From assembly GCA_963575745.1 (NCBI GenBank), contig CAUYUJ010015738.1:772414-836413 (forward strand): DNA of 64,000 nucleotides, written 5' to 3'. Position numbers and translations under genes: made by a program. Position 1 is the first letter of the stretch. Each line of letters starts with the position of its first letter. This document shows, in pieces, positions 7,684 to 17,538 of this stretch. The DNA is from Prorocentrum cordatum (Eukaryota; Sar; Dinophyceae; Prorocentrales; Prorocentraceae). The notes under the pieces were generated by a model. That model was not told where the DNA came from and ran no database searches. It saw only the letters and a program-made list of their open reading frames with translations.

Positions 7684-10615
7684 TCAGAGCGACCGTCGCC
7701 GAGCTGGTCGGCGCTGGGCGGGCCGCGATCCAAGCCAAAATCTCCAGCGGAAGGGGCCGCCGGCGGCGCGCTGCGCGGGCGCCAAGACTGGGCCTTCCGC
7801 TGGCTGCCAAGGCGTCGCCCAGCCTGGGGGCCCCCTGCAGGGCGCCGCGCTGGCGGGCCCCCCCTGCCCTCTGGGCTCTCCAGGGGCGGCTGCTTGCCCC
7901 TGAGCCCGCGCCCCGGCGGGGGGGCTCGGGGCGGCCCCCGCGCGAGGGGGGTTCGCCGCGCGCAAGGCCTGCTGGCGGAGGACCTCGGCGAAGGCAGCGT
8001 CGCCGTGCATCGCGGGGGCGCCCGCGGCCGGCTCGCGGGGGGCGAGGCCCCCATGGGCGACAAAATCCGCGGCGGCCTCCACCTCCAAGGCCCGCAACGC
8101 GGCCGCAGGGGGGCCCTGGTAGGACGGGTGGCGCCCGTCCAGGATCCTGCGCAGCATCTCCCCTTGCTTGCGCGTGGGGGCCCTGTCGCACCGTTCCCTC
8201 AGCGATCTGCCTATGACCGTGCCGTAGGCTCCGCACTCCATGCAGAAGAAAAGCGAGAAACGCGGCCACTCGTGGAGGTCGTGGGAAGGGTGGACCTCCT
8301 GATGGCCCATGGGCACACGGGCGAGGTGCGGCGCAGCCAGTGCCTGATCACGGGCGACGATCTGCTGGGCCACGCGGCGGCATTCCGCGGCCGCGAAGTC
8401 GTGGAGGTCCGACTTGGAGCAGAAGACGCGGCACTGGATGCACTTCCACTGGGCTCCCACAGCCGCGAGCTGATGAGGAGAGGAGCCGATGGCCTCCTGA
8501 AGGGCCGTCTGCCTCGGGGCCGCTCTGGCCGCCGGCCTCTCCGTTAGCCATGGGTCGCCACCGGCCGCGCCCATGGGGGCCTGCCTGGCCCGTCGTCGGA
8601 TCTGCCAGCCCACGACGTCCCAATAGTCGATGAACTGGGCGGCGCCCTGCAGCTGGCTGGCGGCCTGGGCCGCAGCGACCGCCCGCCAAGCGGTCCGCGC
8701 AGCAGTTGCCGGCGGCCAGGTAGACGTTCACGATGGGCTCATCGTCGTCGTCGCCCTGGCGGGGCGGGGCCCAAACGAGGCGGACCCGCCTGCGCGGTCT
8801 AGCTTGGACCGCGCGGCCAATCCTGGCCCAGAGGTCGGCGTTCTTGCCCTTGCCCGCGCGCCGGGCTCGGCCTCGCTCCCAGGCCGTGAGCAGGGCTTTG
8901 TGGTCAGTGACGAAAGCGAAACCGCAGTCCACGAGCTCGAGGGCAATGATGAAGGCGCACGTCCCCCCCCGCGGCGCAGTCTGGCGGCGCCCGGGGAGAA
9001 GGGCCCAGGCGCCCGCCTCAAGCTCCCGCCCCGCGCCGCGGCTGAATGCCCGCAGCGCGTTGATGGCCGCCCCGGCGCGTCGCCGGCGCGGACCCTCCGC
9101 GCGGGCGCCCCCAGAGGCGCCCCCGAAGATGAAGAGGTCCTGGCGGGCGCAGGCTGCCCGGGGCCCGCTGGAGGCCCACGTGGAGGATGGTCTCCACGTC
9201 CGAGGGTGCCGCGGGGATGGCGTTGGCCCTGGGGTCGATGCCCCTGAGCCAGAGGGCTGGGCAAGCCTCGACCCCCGCCAAGGTCTTACTGACCAGATGC
9301 TGGGTCTGGTCGTAGGCTGGCTTGCCCGCGTTGCAGGGGCAGGTCCAGATTCTGTGCTCCAGGGTCTCCCTCGCGCCAAAGCAGCGCCGGCAGATGTCAG
9401 GCCCGAGGTGGCCTGCCTCCACCTGGCGGGCGCGGGGCCATTGCCCACCGACGACGACGAGGTATTTGAGGGCCCTCACCTGCCAGTTGCCCTCCTTCGC
9501 GCAGTGGTCGAGCCCCCGCTTGACGAGCCAGACGTCGCCGCCGTCCTCGAGGCCGCCTCCGTGCAGGTGCCGAGCTGCCTCCTTCCACCTAATCTGGATG
9601 AGGTCGTGCTCCAGGTCATCGAGCAACTCCGAGAACTCCGTGAGATCGAGGCTGAGGCTGCCCTGCTCGTCCGCCAGAGGGATGATCCACTGCTCGACCC
9701 CGGCGGGCGTGGGCCGCTTCCAGTGCCCTGCCGTAAAGGGCGACCAGCCAGCGTCTAGGAGGGTGGCGATGACCGCCGCGACTTGCCCGTACACCTTACG
9801 CCACTTGGCTCCCTTGCTGCGGAGGAGCTTCTGGTGGACGCTGGCCCATATGCGTCGCGCGCGCTTGTGGAGCTGCGGCTGACTCAGCCACTGCGCGAGC
9901 CACTCCCGCACCAGCTGGACGCGGAGCTGCACGCCTGGGTCCTTTGCGTGGTAGAGGACCGCCATCGCCGGGCGCAGGCAGCGCCCAGGGCCTTTGCCCG
10001 CCGCGGCCGCAGCAGCAAGCCGCCGCCCCTTGGTGACGTTGGATGGGGCGATGCCCCACACCTCGTGGCCGTAGACGGACTGCGGCTTCACTCCCGTGGA
10101 AAAGAAGGCGGAGCCGCGCTTGCCGAGCTTGGCCGCAGAGCGCCGAAGGCGGAGGACACGTCCGGCTCGCCGAACCGCCCGTGCCCGTCGGGAAGACGCT
10201 TTCCGCTGGACGCGGCGGCTGCCCGTGACGACGTCCACCCCGAGGTCGACCATGTCGGTGGCTTGATGGCCGGGGACTCCTCGGCGCCGCAGCCTATCCC
10301 AGACCCGCCTACGAAGTGCTGGCGTCGAGGCGACCAGGGCGGTCTTGGTGGAGACGACGAGGCGGCTGGCCGGACATCCCTCCAAGAGGGCGACACCCGC
10401 GTCCACGATGACCTGCTCCACGAAATCCCGGGGGCACTCAGCACGCCAGACCGTGTCGTCGATGTAAGACCAGATGCTGGCCCCATCAGCGGCCTGCTGG
10501 GCGGCTTCCAGGATGGGGCACAGGTAGATCTGACCCAGCCTGGTCCCATGGGAGGAGCCCGCCACGATGGACTGGAGGTCCAACCCAGTCCGCTCGCTTG
10601 AGGTAGCGAGGCGCC
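7684..10615 (-). pseudogene. 5'-truncated, frameshifted LINE (RT, zinc knuckle, RNase H)
   Basis: Remnant of a second LINE lineage. It begins after a pyrimidine tract at about 10615 and enters the reverse transcriptase just before motif B: SIVAGSSHGTRLGQIYLCPIL, then SYIDDTVW (YxDD with both Asp present), then a thumb-like region. A CX2C...H...C knuckle follows (CRRCFGARETLEHRIWTC) near 9340. Around 9180 the frame shifts, and an RNase H-like domain continues in another frame (DLFIFGGASGG, FAFVTDHKALL, ADRLAGG). A third frame from 8613 down contains WKCIQCRVFCSKSDLHDF and FFCMECGAYGTVIGRSLRER, a cysteine-rich C-terminal region of a kind I associate with dinoflagellate LINEs. The missing 5' half and the frame changes make it a dead copy. 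Confidence 0.75.
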
Positions 10616-10700
10616 AGGAACGCAGGAGGAGGACGAGGAGGAGGAGGAGGAGGAAAAGGAGGAGGAGGAGGCGGAGAAGCGAGGAGGCGGAGGAGAGAGA
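10616..10700. repeat. (GGA)n tract at the LINE truncation point
   Basis: AGGAGGACGAGGAGGAGG-type purine triplets on the plus strand, so TCC-type on the strand of the truncated LINE, directly upstream of its first recognisable codons. Confidence 0.85.
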
Positions 10701-11130
10701 GGCTCGGGAGGGGCGCAGAGAACTGCTCGCAAGGGCCCGGGAGAGGGGGCGCGGCACGCGAGGGTGTGCTGCAGCATCGCTGGTCTGTCCCGGGCCTGCC
10801 CTGTTGTTCCTCTCCTCGACCAGCGCCGTGTCGCTCGGGGGGGGGCCCTCCCGTGGCCTAGGGCCTGGGCTCCCCACTGGCCTGGGCCTTTCGTGGAAGG
10901 GGCGCCGCAAGGCCGAGGCGCACTGGACATGGATGATATCTAGCCTTTTGGGGCCAGATTGTAGCCCACATCCAGTGCACCTCATGTTTTGGGGCAAGAT
11001 AGCGCGAAACTCCAAGACGCACTGGATGCGGATACAGACATTGCCCGCACTCGTCCTTCCTGGTCCGCTCGTTGCTCCTCCTCGTGTCGCGCCCCCGTCG
11101 GCCTTCCTCAGCGGCCCCGCAGAACTATCT
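10701..11130. other. No gene seen
   Basis: GC-rich sequence; open frames carry no motif. Near 10935-11030 there is a partial repeat of CGCACTGGATRTGGATGATA-like sequence (two related copies about 85 bp apart). Confidence 0.4.
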
Positions 11131-11280
11131 TCAGGTCGGGCATGTCCCCCCGCAGGCGGATTCTGGAGGACAACTGAAAAATGGTCACAAGAAGATAGAC
11201 AATAATAGAAGCATCATCCCCATACCATTGTTTTGACTATTGCTGAACACTCCTCCTGCAGAGGGACATGCCCGACTTAA
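11131..11280. mobile_element. MITE family 2, tandem copy 1
   Basis: Complete copy: left end AGGTCGGGCATGTCCCCCCG, right end TCCTGCAGAGGGACATGCCC followed by GAC. First of three head-to-tail copies. Confidence 0.9.
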
Positions 11281-11289
11281 AACTACCTT

Positions 11290-11452
11290 GAGGTCGGGCC
11301 TGTCCCCCTACAAGGGAATTTTGGGCGAAAAATCAGACATATTCGAAACATACTCCCAAAATGCTCAACAATAGTTTGAAAAACAATCGTCCCCAGACAA
11401 TTAGTTTACTCGTGCTGAACACTCCTCCTTCAGAGGGACATGCCCGACTTGA
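11290..11452. mobile_element. MITE family 2, tandem copy 2
   Basis: Left end TTGAGGTCGGGCCTGTCCCC, right end CCTTCAGAGGGACATGCCCG. Its interior (CAATAGTTTGAAAAACAATC, CGTCCCCAGACAATT) is shared with copy 3, so copies 2 and 3 arose by duplication. Confidence 0.9.
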
Positions 11453-11460
11453 AACTACCT

Positions 11461-11574
11461 TGAGGTCGGGCCTGTCCCCCTACATGCCCAAACATAGTTT
11501 GAAAAAACCATCGTCCCCAGACAATTGGTCTACTCGTGCTGAACACTCCTCCTGTAGAGGGGCATGCCCGACCG
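11461..11574. mobile_element. MITE family 2, tandem copy 3 (internally deleted)
   Basis: Both ends are intact, but the first part of the interior present in copy 2 is missing. The rest is nearly identical to copy 2, including the seven bases ACTACCT before the left end, so the duplicated unit includes flanking DNA. Confidence 0.9.
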
Positions 11575-11716
11575 ACACCTGCCTGGCGGGCGCAGGCGGC
11601 CCGCGCGTGGATCTCGCCCCCCCGCCCCCCCCTCTGCGGCGCCGCGGGGGGGGGGGTCGAGAGCGCTCCGCGCACCAACGAACCGGGGCGGTCCGCAGCT
11701 CCGAGCTCCCAGAAGG

Positions 11717-11717
11717 T

Positions 11718-11784
<67 letters not shown>
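11717..11784. repeat. (GTC)n microsatellite
   Basis: About 22 uninterrupted GTC triplets. Confidence 0.95.
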
Positions 11785-11933
11785 GGGCGTCGCAGAAGGT
11801 GTCGTCCAGCGGGCAGCCAAGCGAAATCAAAGGCTCCGAACAGCGCAAACAAGAGGAAAAGGAGGATGAAGAGGGCGACGGAGGAGGGGACGGAGAAGGA
11901 AGAGGCGGGATGTGCCGAAAGCTGCTGGATGTC

Positions 11934-12434
11934 TCTATGAACAATGTTATGGGAGTGTATGTAGCTAATTGCCAACAACATTTGCCACGTGGTGGTGACG
12001 GCGTCCTTTTCGGAGAACCTCTTCTTGGACACCACGCGCTTCAAGAGCTCGCCTCCGGTCATGCATTCCATAACAAGATTCAGGAACTCCTCACACTCAT
12101 AGCAGTCAAGCAGCCGGACAACATGCGGATGGTCCATGCTGAGAAATATCTCGGCTTCGCTCTCGAGGGTGGCCTTCTTCGCTTTGGGGATGCCGCGCAG
12201 CTTGAAGGCCTTCACCGCGCACAGCTTGGCGGTATCCCTGCCCTCTGCCAACAACACCTGGCCACTGTATCCCATTCCCAGGATTTTGCCAGTTCGTTTG
12301 TAGTCATCCTCGAGCTTCCTGGGCAGGCGGTGGTACCTCCCATTGACGGTGCCGACGGCGGAGCGGCTGGCTGCGCGTTCCACGCAAAGTTTCAGACCGC
12401 GGTCGCCATTCGAAGAGCTGGACGTTCCACCCAT
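11934..12434 (-). CDS. Ser/Thr protein kinase, CDPK-like, 5' exon only
   Basis: N-terminal 167 residues of a protein kinase on the minus strand. It starts MGGTSSSSNG, a likely N-myristoylation signal (Gly2, Ser6). The glycine-rich loop LGMGYSGQV is at residues 52-60, the ATP lysine in CAVKAFKL at 74, the helix-C Glu in ESEAEIFLSMDHPHVVRLL at 94, the hinge LVMECMTGGELLKRV near 120-134 and YIHSHNIVHR at 159-167. Kinase similarity stops at HRD-I. The downstream sequence is pyrimidine-rich intron-like DNA, so the exon probably ends at a GA donor after VHR. The rest of the kinase was not found before the LINE remnant: the gene is broken, or its exons lie far away. N-lobe features and acylation suggest a calcium-dependent kinase, but no EF-hands are visible, so this is inference. 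Confidence 0.75.
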
Positions 12435-12487
12435 TGCTGCCGCGAGCCTGAGCTCGAAAAAATAATAATAATGATTTGACAGCCATC

Positions 12488-12509
12488 GGTAATCCAGACT
12501 GGCTGCGGA
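12488..12509 (-). other. Decayed DinoSL-like sequence before the kinase
   Basis: The minus strand reads TCCGCAGCCAGTCTGG followed by ATTACC, 15 of 22 positions as in DinoSL. It lies 53 nt before the kinase ATG, the spacing seen at other relicts here, and directly follows a simple-repeat tract. Chance cannot be excluded for this copy alone. Confidence 0.5.
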
Positions 12510-12581
12510 AGATGATGATGCATACAATGATGATGAAGAAGAAGCTGATGATGATGCTGCGGATGATGATGATGATGATGC

Positions 12582-12649
<68 letters not shown>

Positions 12650-12720
12650 CTGGTGCTGAGGCTGATCATGATTGTGATGATGATGGTGGTGATGATGATG
12701 AAGATGGTGATGGTCTTGTT
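12510..12720. repeat. (GAT)n microsatellite
   Basis: Long GAT/TGA array with a few interruptions, perfect for about 80 bp in the middle. The Met-rich and Ile-rich frames across it are artefacts. Confidence 0.95.
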
Positions 12721-13389
12721 GGTAATGAGGTTGCTGATTCCTCCCTCTCTCTCCCTCGAGGACCTGCGGGCCCTCGCCTCCATCGTCCCTGCCTCGCCCT
12801 CCCTCCCTCCCCCCCTCTCCCTCCCTCCCTCCCTGCCCCTCCCGCGCTGCCCTCCGCTCCCCCGCCCCGCGCTCCTTCAGACGACGCCGCGATCCAGGGT
12901 CGATGCGGGAGAGGCCGGCGCCGCGAGCGCCTGGTCCGAGGGCGCCGAGCCTGCGTTTCGAAGACTAATACTAATAATAATAACAATAAGGATACTACTA
13001 CGAGTAATAATAATGAAATGAAGACGAAGAAAAACAAACAATAATAACTAGAAACAAGGGGGAGCTTTCCCCACGGCCCGCAGAGGCCGCGCGTCCGCTC
13101 GTGGCCCGATCGAACGGCCCGCGGCCCGCGGCCCATGGCTCGTGGCCGCCCGCGAGTCGTCGATCGCGGTCGGGGGGCAGCTGCCGCCGATTTGGACGGG
13201 GCCGTAAAGGGTTCGCCGCATTCGCCGCCCGTTGCCGCCCCGTTGCCGCGGGGATCCGTTGATGTTTCGCCGCGTTGCCGCCCGTTGCGGCCTCGTTGCC
13301 GCGCGCTGCGGGTGGCGGGTCCGTCGAGGTTGCACCACGTTGCACCACGCAGCTTGAACCACGCTTGCATCACCAGATTGCACGACTTG

Positions 13390-13427
<38 letters not shown>

Positions 13428-13600
13428 TATCCACAGCATCGTATCCGACTGTTTGGGGTCCAGCTGTTACCGCCTGAAACCAGAGGAGAGAGAGGCTTGT
13501 ATAGGCATCGTCCTCGTCCCCGTCCCCCCACCTCCCCCCTCCTCCTCGCGTTGCAGCCTCACGGCCTGGGGGGGTGACCGCTGCGCGCAGTGCGCTGGGC
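12721..13600. other. No gene; simple repeats
   Basis: Contains CTCCCTCC sequence at 12795-12860, an AATAATAA-rich stretch at 12962-13045, repeated GTTGCCGCCCGTTGC-type units at about 13215-13320, and a (TA)n run at 13388-13415. No protein motif seen. Confidence 0.6.
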
Positions 13601-13770
13601 CAGCGCAGTTTTTTTCGCTGGCACGTGGACCCGACCAGCGCAAGTTTGAGCACGATCCCAGCGCAAGTTTGCAAAGAAAAACAGCGCTGTGTTTTGGAAA
13701 CTTGCGCTGGGATGTTGCTCAAACTTACGCTGGTCGGGCACGTGCCAGCGCAAATTCTGCGCTGGTCCAG
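13601..13770. mobile_element. Foldback MITE with CCAGCGCAAGTTT arms
   Basis: Left arm (CCAGCGCAG..., CGCTGGCACGTGG, CCGACCAGCGCAAGTTTG, CCCAGCGCAAGTTTG) and right arm are complementary over about 75 bp. Each arm carries several copies of CCAGCGCAAGTTT. Further degenerate copies of the motif continue to about 13915. Confidence 0.8.
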
Positions 13771-14072
13771 AGCAACGGTCATCGAACACTTGCCCTTCAA
13801 ATTTGCGGTGGCCAAAGACAAATGTCAGCGCAAGATCGACTTCGTTTCCAGCGCAAGTTTTTTGCGCCGAATGTTACACTTGCGCTGCCAGCGCAAATTA
13901 TTCGCTGGACGACCCTCTGGGTTCAAAGAAACGCCAGGCAAACTGGGTGCAACCCGCAAGCAGACCGGGGGAATCGGCCCCGCGTGGCTCCGAAACCCGG
14001 GCAAGGCAGAGGGGGCTGGCGGACCCCCATCGGCGCCGACCCCCGTGGCGGGAGCTCCGAAGGCGGCGGTGG
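13771..14072. other. Degenerate CAGCGCAAG repeats, then GC-rich spacer
   Basis: Four more AGCGCAAR motifs in both orientations up to 13915 suggest a second, decayed element. No feature beyond that. Confidence 0.5.
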
Positions 14073-14243
14073 CTACCTACCAAACCACCCCGACCGAACC
14101 CGAATCCACCGCTGGGACCGCCAATCTCCGGCGGGGGGCACTCCAGAACAGGAAGGAAACGCGACGAATCCGCACACACCCCAAACCCGAGATTCGGGAG
14201 GGTCTTGGACCTTCGGGTTAGGCTGGGGTGGTTTGGTAAGTAG
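14073..14243. mobile_element. MITE family 3 (CTACCTACCAAACCACCCC ends)
   Basis: Terminal inverted repeats of about 31 bp: CTACCTACCAAACCACCCCG at the left, and GGGGTGGTTTGGTAAGTAG at the right preceded by CTTCGGGTTAGGCT. The interior is unrelated to the second copy at 37384. Confidence 0.85.
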
Positions 14244-14734
14244 AAAGGAAGGGACATTGGCGCTGCGTGGGCATATGGGGCAGCGGTCGGGGATCTACTG
14301 ACCGGGGTCAATCCAGACCAGGGCCAGTCGGGCTTTGCAGGCTCTTGCAAGACCCTGCGAGATGCCGCAAAATCCTGCGCGCAAGCCCGGGTCAGTGCAC
14401 CCCTGGCTCTGCAAGATCCTGCAAGACCCTGCGCTCTGACTGACCCCCGCTTGCATCGACCCCCGTCTCTTTCGACCACCCGCAAGAGTGGCCCTGGGTA
14501 AGGGTGACCTTCGGTGCGCGGTTCTTTGGGGGCCGTGGGGGGGCAGGCACAAACGCGCAAGGCGCTACTGCCGCGTCGCGCTCGGCGATCGGGGGGCCCC
14601 AGTGGGCCCGCGCCAAGGGCCCCTCCGGCGATGGGCCACTCTAACGTGCAGTCGATCCTTTGTGCCCCGAAGCGGAGGCAGCGACAGGCCCCTGTAGACC
14701 GAAGTCGGGGAGCGGGGGGCGGCGGGGGGCGGCG
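14244..14734. other. No gene seen
   Basis: Around 14325-14440 the words GCAAGACCCTGC and GCAAGATCCTGC recur, partly with inverted symmetry. Otherwise GC-rich and featureless. Confidence 0.45.
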
Positions 14735-14826
14735 GGGGGCGGCGGGAGGAGGAGGAGGAGGAGGAGGAGGAGGAGCAGGAGGAGGAGGATGATGAGGAGG
14801 AGGAGGAGGGGGAGGAGGAGGAGGAA
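14735..14826. repeat. (GGA)n tract
   Basis: Purine triplet array preceded by three GGGGGGCGGC units. Confidence 0.9.
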
Positions 14827-14869
14827 TGACCAGGAATGACCAATTGGGACCCTGTCCCGTCCTCGCGAG

Positions 14870-15100
14870 CCACTGGAGCGCAAGAGGAACACGAGCCTCC
14901 GCAGCACCAGGGCGGTGCTGCTCGGGTCGCAGGAGGAACACAAGCCTCCGCGCCACCGAGCAGCAGGCGGACGCAGGAGGAACACGAGCCTCCGCATCCG
15001 CGTGAATTCGTCGCGCTGCTCGGCCGCAGGAGAAACACGGGCCTCTGCGACGCCGAGCAGCCAGCAGGCGGAGCGCAGGAGGAACACGAGCCTCCGCACT
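14870..15100. repeat. Five ~50-bp repeats around GGAGGAACACGAGCCTCCGC
   Basis: The word GCAGGAGGAACACGAGCCTC recurs with small changes at about 14878, 14930, 14980, 15024 and 15073, separated by GC-rich spacers that themselves share GCCGAGCAGC. The unit is partly self-complementary (GGAGG...CCTCC). Confidence 0.75.
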
Positions 15101-15189
15101 CCGAGCGTGAATTCACGCGGCCACAGCGCCCCTTGCGCTGGCGACCTGAACTCACACACCGACGAGATGCCGAAGACGCCGATGCTAGG

Positions 15190-16044
15190 GGAATAGCGGG
15201 CCCCCACCGCCTGAGGGAGCCGGGAAGAGCGGCGGGACCACTGAAGGGGAGCCGCGGACCCCCACCGCCTGACCCAGCCCATCACGCTGCCCAGCGAGTT
15301 GCCGCTGGCGTACTTCCTCCTGGACGCCCAGCCCCGCTTCAACGGTGGCTTCAGCCGCTTCGAGATGGGCAGCCTGTGCGAGCTCGAGGTGACGCTTCAG
15401 CTCGACGACCTCGCGACTCTTCTCTAGCAGGATGTCAATGAGGTTGGGCGGCGGCTCCACGACCGCGACCTCGATTTGCTCCGCGTCGTACTCCAGCGGG
15501 GTCGCCACGTCGCACTTGGTTCCACGCCACTCGGCGACACCCCAGCCTCAACCTGCGCGTTCACGATCTTCTTGCCCTTCGACTTCACCTTGTCCTTCAA
15601 CTTCTTCTCCTGGCAGCCCGTGGAGAAGACAGTGCATGGCTTACCTACCTCCTTCTCCTCCTCGAAGGCCTGCGCAATGTCGCACACCAGGCCTGCAGGG
15701 GGGTGCCCAATGGTGTTGCGGATCTTGCTGGGCTTGCCAAGCTTGGACGCGAGCTCGGACTTGCCCAACTGCCGCAACTGCTGCTTGGCCTCAGGGACGG
15801 ACGGCGTCGCCTCCATCCCTGCCCCCTTCTTCACGGCGTGTAGGGCCTCCTCCAGCTTGTCGAGGGTGGAGCCCGTCTCAAACGCCTCGACGTGCGCCGC
15901 CGAGATGGCGGACACGCCCTGCAGCGCACCCCGCGCCGCTGCTGCTACCAAGTTGCCCATGGCCTTGGCCGATAAGCCCAAGGCCATGCCAGCATGAGCC
16001 GCTCCGAAGACTGCCTGCGCAACGGGCAGCTGAATGAGCGCCAT
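15190..16044 (-). pseudogene. Retroposed intronless gene of unknown function, with a frame change
   Basis: The protein starts MALIQLPVAQAVFGAAHAGM. An Ala-rich helical N-terminus, possibly membrane- or organelle-directed, is followed by a charged helical region (AHVEAFETGSTLDKLEEALH, PEAKQQLRQLGKSELASKLG, IRNTIGHPPAGLVCDIAQAF, then KKLKDKVKSKGKK). I do not recognise the family. Near 15535 the sensible reading moves to another frame (AEWRGTKCDVATPLEYDAEQ, then PPNLIDILLEKSREVVELKR with a coiled-coil look), so either a 1-2 nt indel broke the gene or the assembly has an error. No introns; a perfect DinoSL lies 76 nt upstream of the ATG. It is therefore a copy of a processed, trans-spliced mRNA. 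Confidence 0.65.
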
Positions 16045-16120
16045 GCCGAAGAAAAGCGGAAGATACTGTAAGCAGAACCCTGGGGAAGGGCGAACCGCGG
16101 CCAGTCTCAGAGCCCAATGG

Positions 16121-16142
16121 CTTGAGCCAAAATGGCTACGGA
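16121..16142 (-). other. Perfect DinoSL spliced-leader relict
   Basis: All 22 positions match the dinoflagellate leader on the minus strand. It heads the 5' UTR of the retroposed gene starting at 16044. Immediately upstream on that strand is a TCC-rich tract, as at the LINE at 3829. Confidence 0.95.
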
Positions 16143-16385
16143 GGGAGGAAGAGGAGGAGGAGGAGGAGGAGGAGGAGGAGGAGGAGGAGAGGAGGAGAGG
16201 AGGAGGAGGAGGAGGAGGAGGAGGAGGGGAGGAGGAGGGGAGGAGGAGGGGTAGGGGGGAGGAGGGGGGGAGGAGGAGGAGGAGGAGGAGAGGAGAGGAG
16301 GAGAGGAGGGAGGGGGGAGGGGGAGGGAGGGGGGGGAGGGGAGGGGAGGAAGGGAGGGAGGGAGGGAGGGAGGGAGGGAGGAGGT
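16143..16385. repeat. GGA-rich purine tract
   Basis: AGGAGG repeats grading into GAGGG and GGGA repeats. Open frames through it are artefacts. Confidence 0.95.
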
Positions 16386-16787
16386 GCCCAATACGAGCAT
16401 CTGAGGAAGGCGCCCCTCCCGGGTGCCCCGGGCGCCTCCTTCCCCCCCGGGGGGGGCGGCGGCGGTGGGCACCGGAGCAGCGCGAGGCCCAAGTCTCCGC
16501 GGCTGCGCCGCAGCGGCGGCCTCCCCGCTCCGCAACACGCTCGGCCCTCTTCCGTGCCTCCCTTTGGCGACGACGAAGTTTGCTGTGGACCACTGCTGCA
16601 CACGACTTCCCAAAGAGGCGCCCGCGCAGGGGGAAAAAGAGGTTTTGGACCGAAATGGCACCCGGTCGCAGCAGACGTGGAACAGCAGGAACACCAGGCC
16701 GACGTCACTAAGCTAAACCCAGCCCCGCGATGCCATAGGAGCTCGCACCTTGGATGTAGGCGAAGATATTCGGCTCGGCGAGAGACC
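16386..16787. other. No gene seen
   Basis: GC-rich sequence with no motif recognised. Confidence 0.4.
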
Positions 16788-17538
16788 TCAGGAAGACGAC
16801 GCGCTGGGCCATTTTCGCAGGTGGCCCGAAGTAATGAGTTTCTGCTCGTCCATCGTCTCGAAGTCGTCAACGCTATATTTTGGCAGCCCATCGCCAACAT
16901 CTGCAACACCACAAGCTCCAGGCTCATCGCGCAAAAAAAACTCCTGAAAGCTCGCCTCCTTCGCGGCACAGGCCGACGCATCACTGGAGAACTCGTTCAT
17001 CCTATCCGCCGTAACACTGCCACCTGTGAACCCTGGTTCGAAACGAGCCTGCTCGTTTCCCTTATGTTTCTCATTATCCCTCTTCGCCTTCTTTTTCTTC
17101 TTGGCCTTCTTCTCGCACTTCACCTCCACCGGTGAGTCGGCTGCCCCGTGGGAAGAGGAATCCCCGATGTAGTGTTCCAACGACGTGCTGCGACATGTCG
17201 GCGTCCTCGGCGCACGTACTCCCGCAGTTGGCGAAATAGGAGGCGACGGCACCTTCGTCGCGCACGGGTCCTGCGAAAGGGCCTCCCATTTCCCAGGCGG
17301 AGGCGGACGGGGCGGCAGCGCCATCTTCCTCGGTTCCAGGTTCGGGATCTCCTCCTGCTTCTTGTCCTTCATTTACCCCTTGTGCTGCTTGAGATACTTG
17401 GTCCAGCGGTGCTTCGGGTTCTTCGGCGTAATCGGCCGAGAAAGCGTCGCACACGGGCGCATCTTGTACTGTTTCATCTAGAACTTCGGTTTGGCACGCC
17501 GGTTCAGCTTCTTCTCGGGCTTGCTGTTGATCTTGCAC
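16788..17538 (-). CDS. Hypothetical protein, two overlapping frames
   Basis: Two minus-strand frames look protein-like but do not join. The upstream one (17538-17074) is acidic and Ala/Glu-rich (EEPEAPLDQVSQAAQGVNEG, ADMSQHVVGTLHRG). The downstream one (17372-16788) ends in a charged, lysine-rich region (CEKKAKKKKKAKRDNEKHKG) and a C-terminus with DGLPKYSVDDFETMDEQKL. A frameshift or small intron near 17170 would connect them. No family is recognised, and no leader relict or clear start was found. It may be a decayed retrocopy. Confidence 0.35.

Noticed and set aside
11286-11296. Continuation of the kinase catalytic loop (GACCTCAAG on the minus strand)
   Set aside because: It is the conserved end of MITE family 2, and the same word occurs at 11459.
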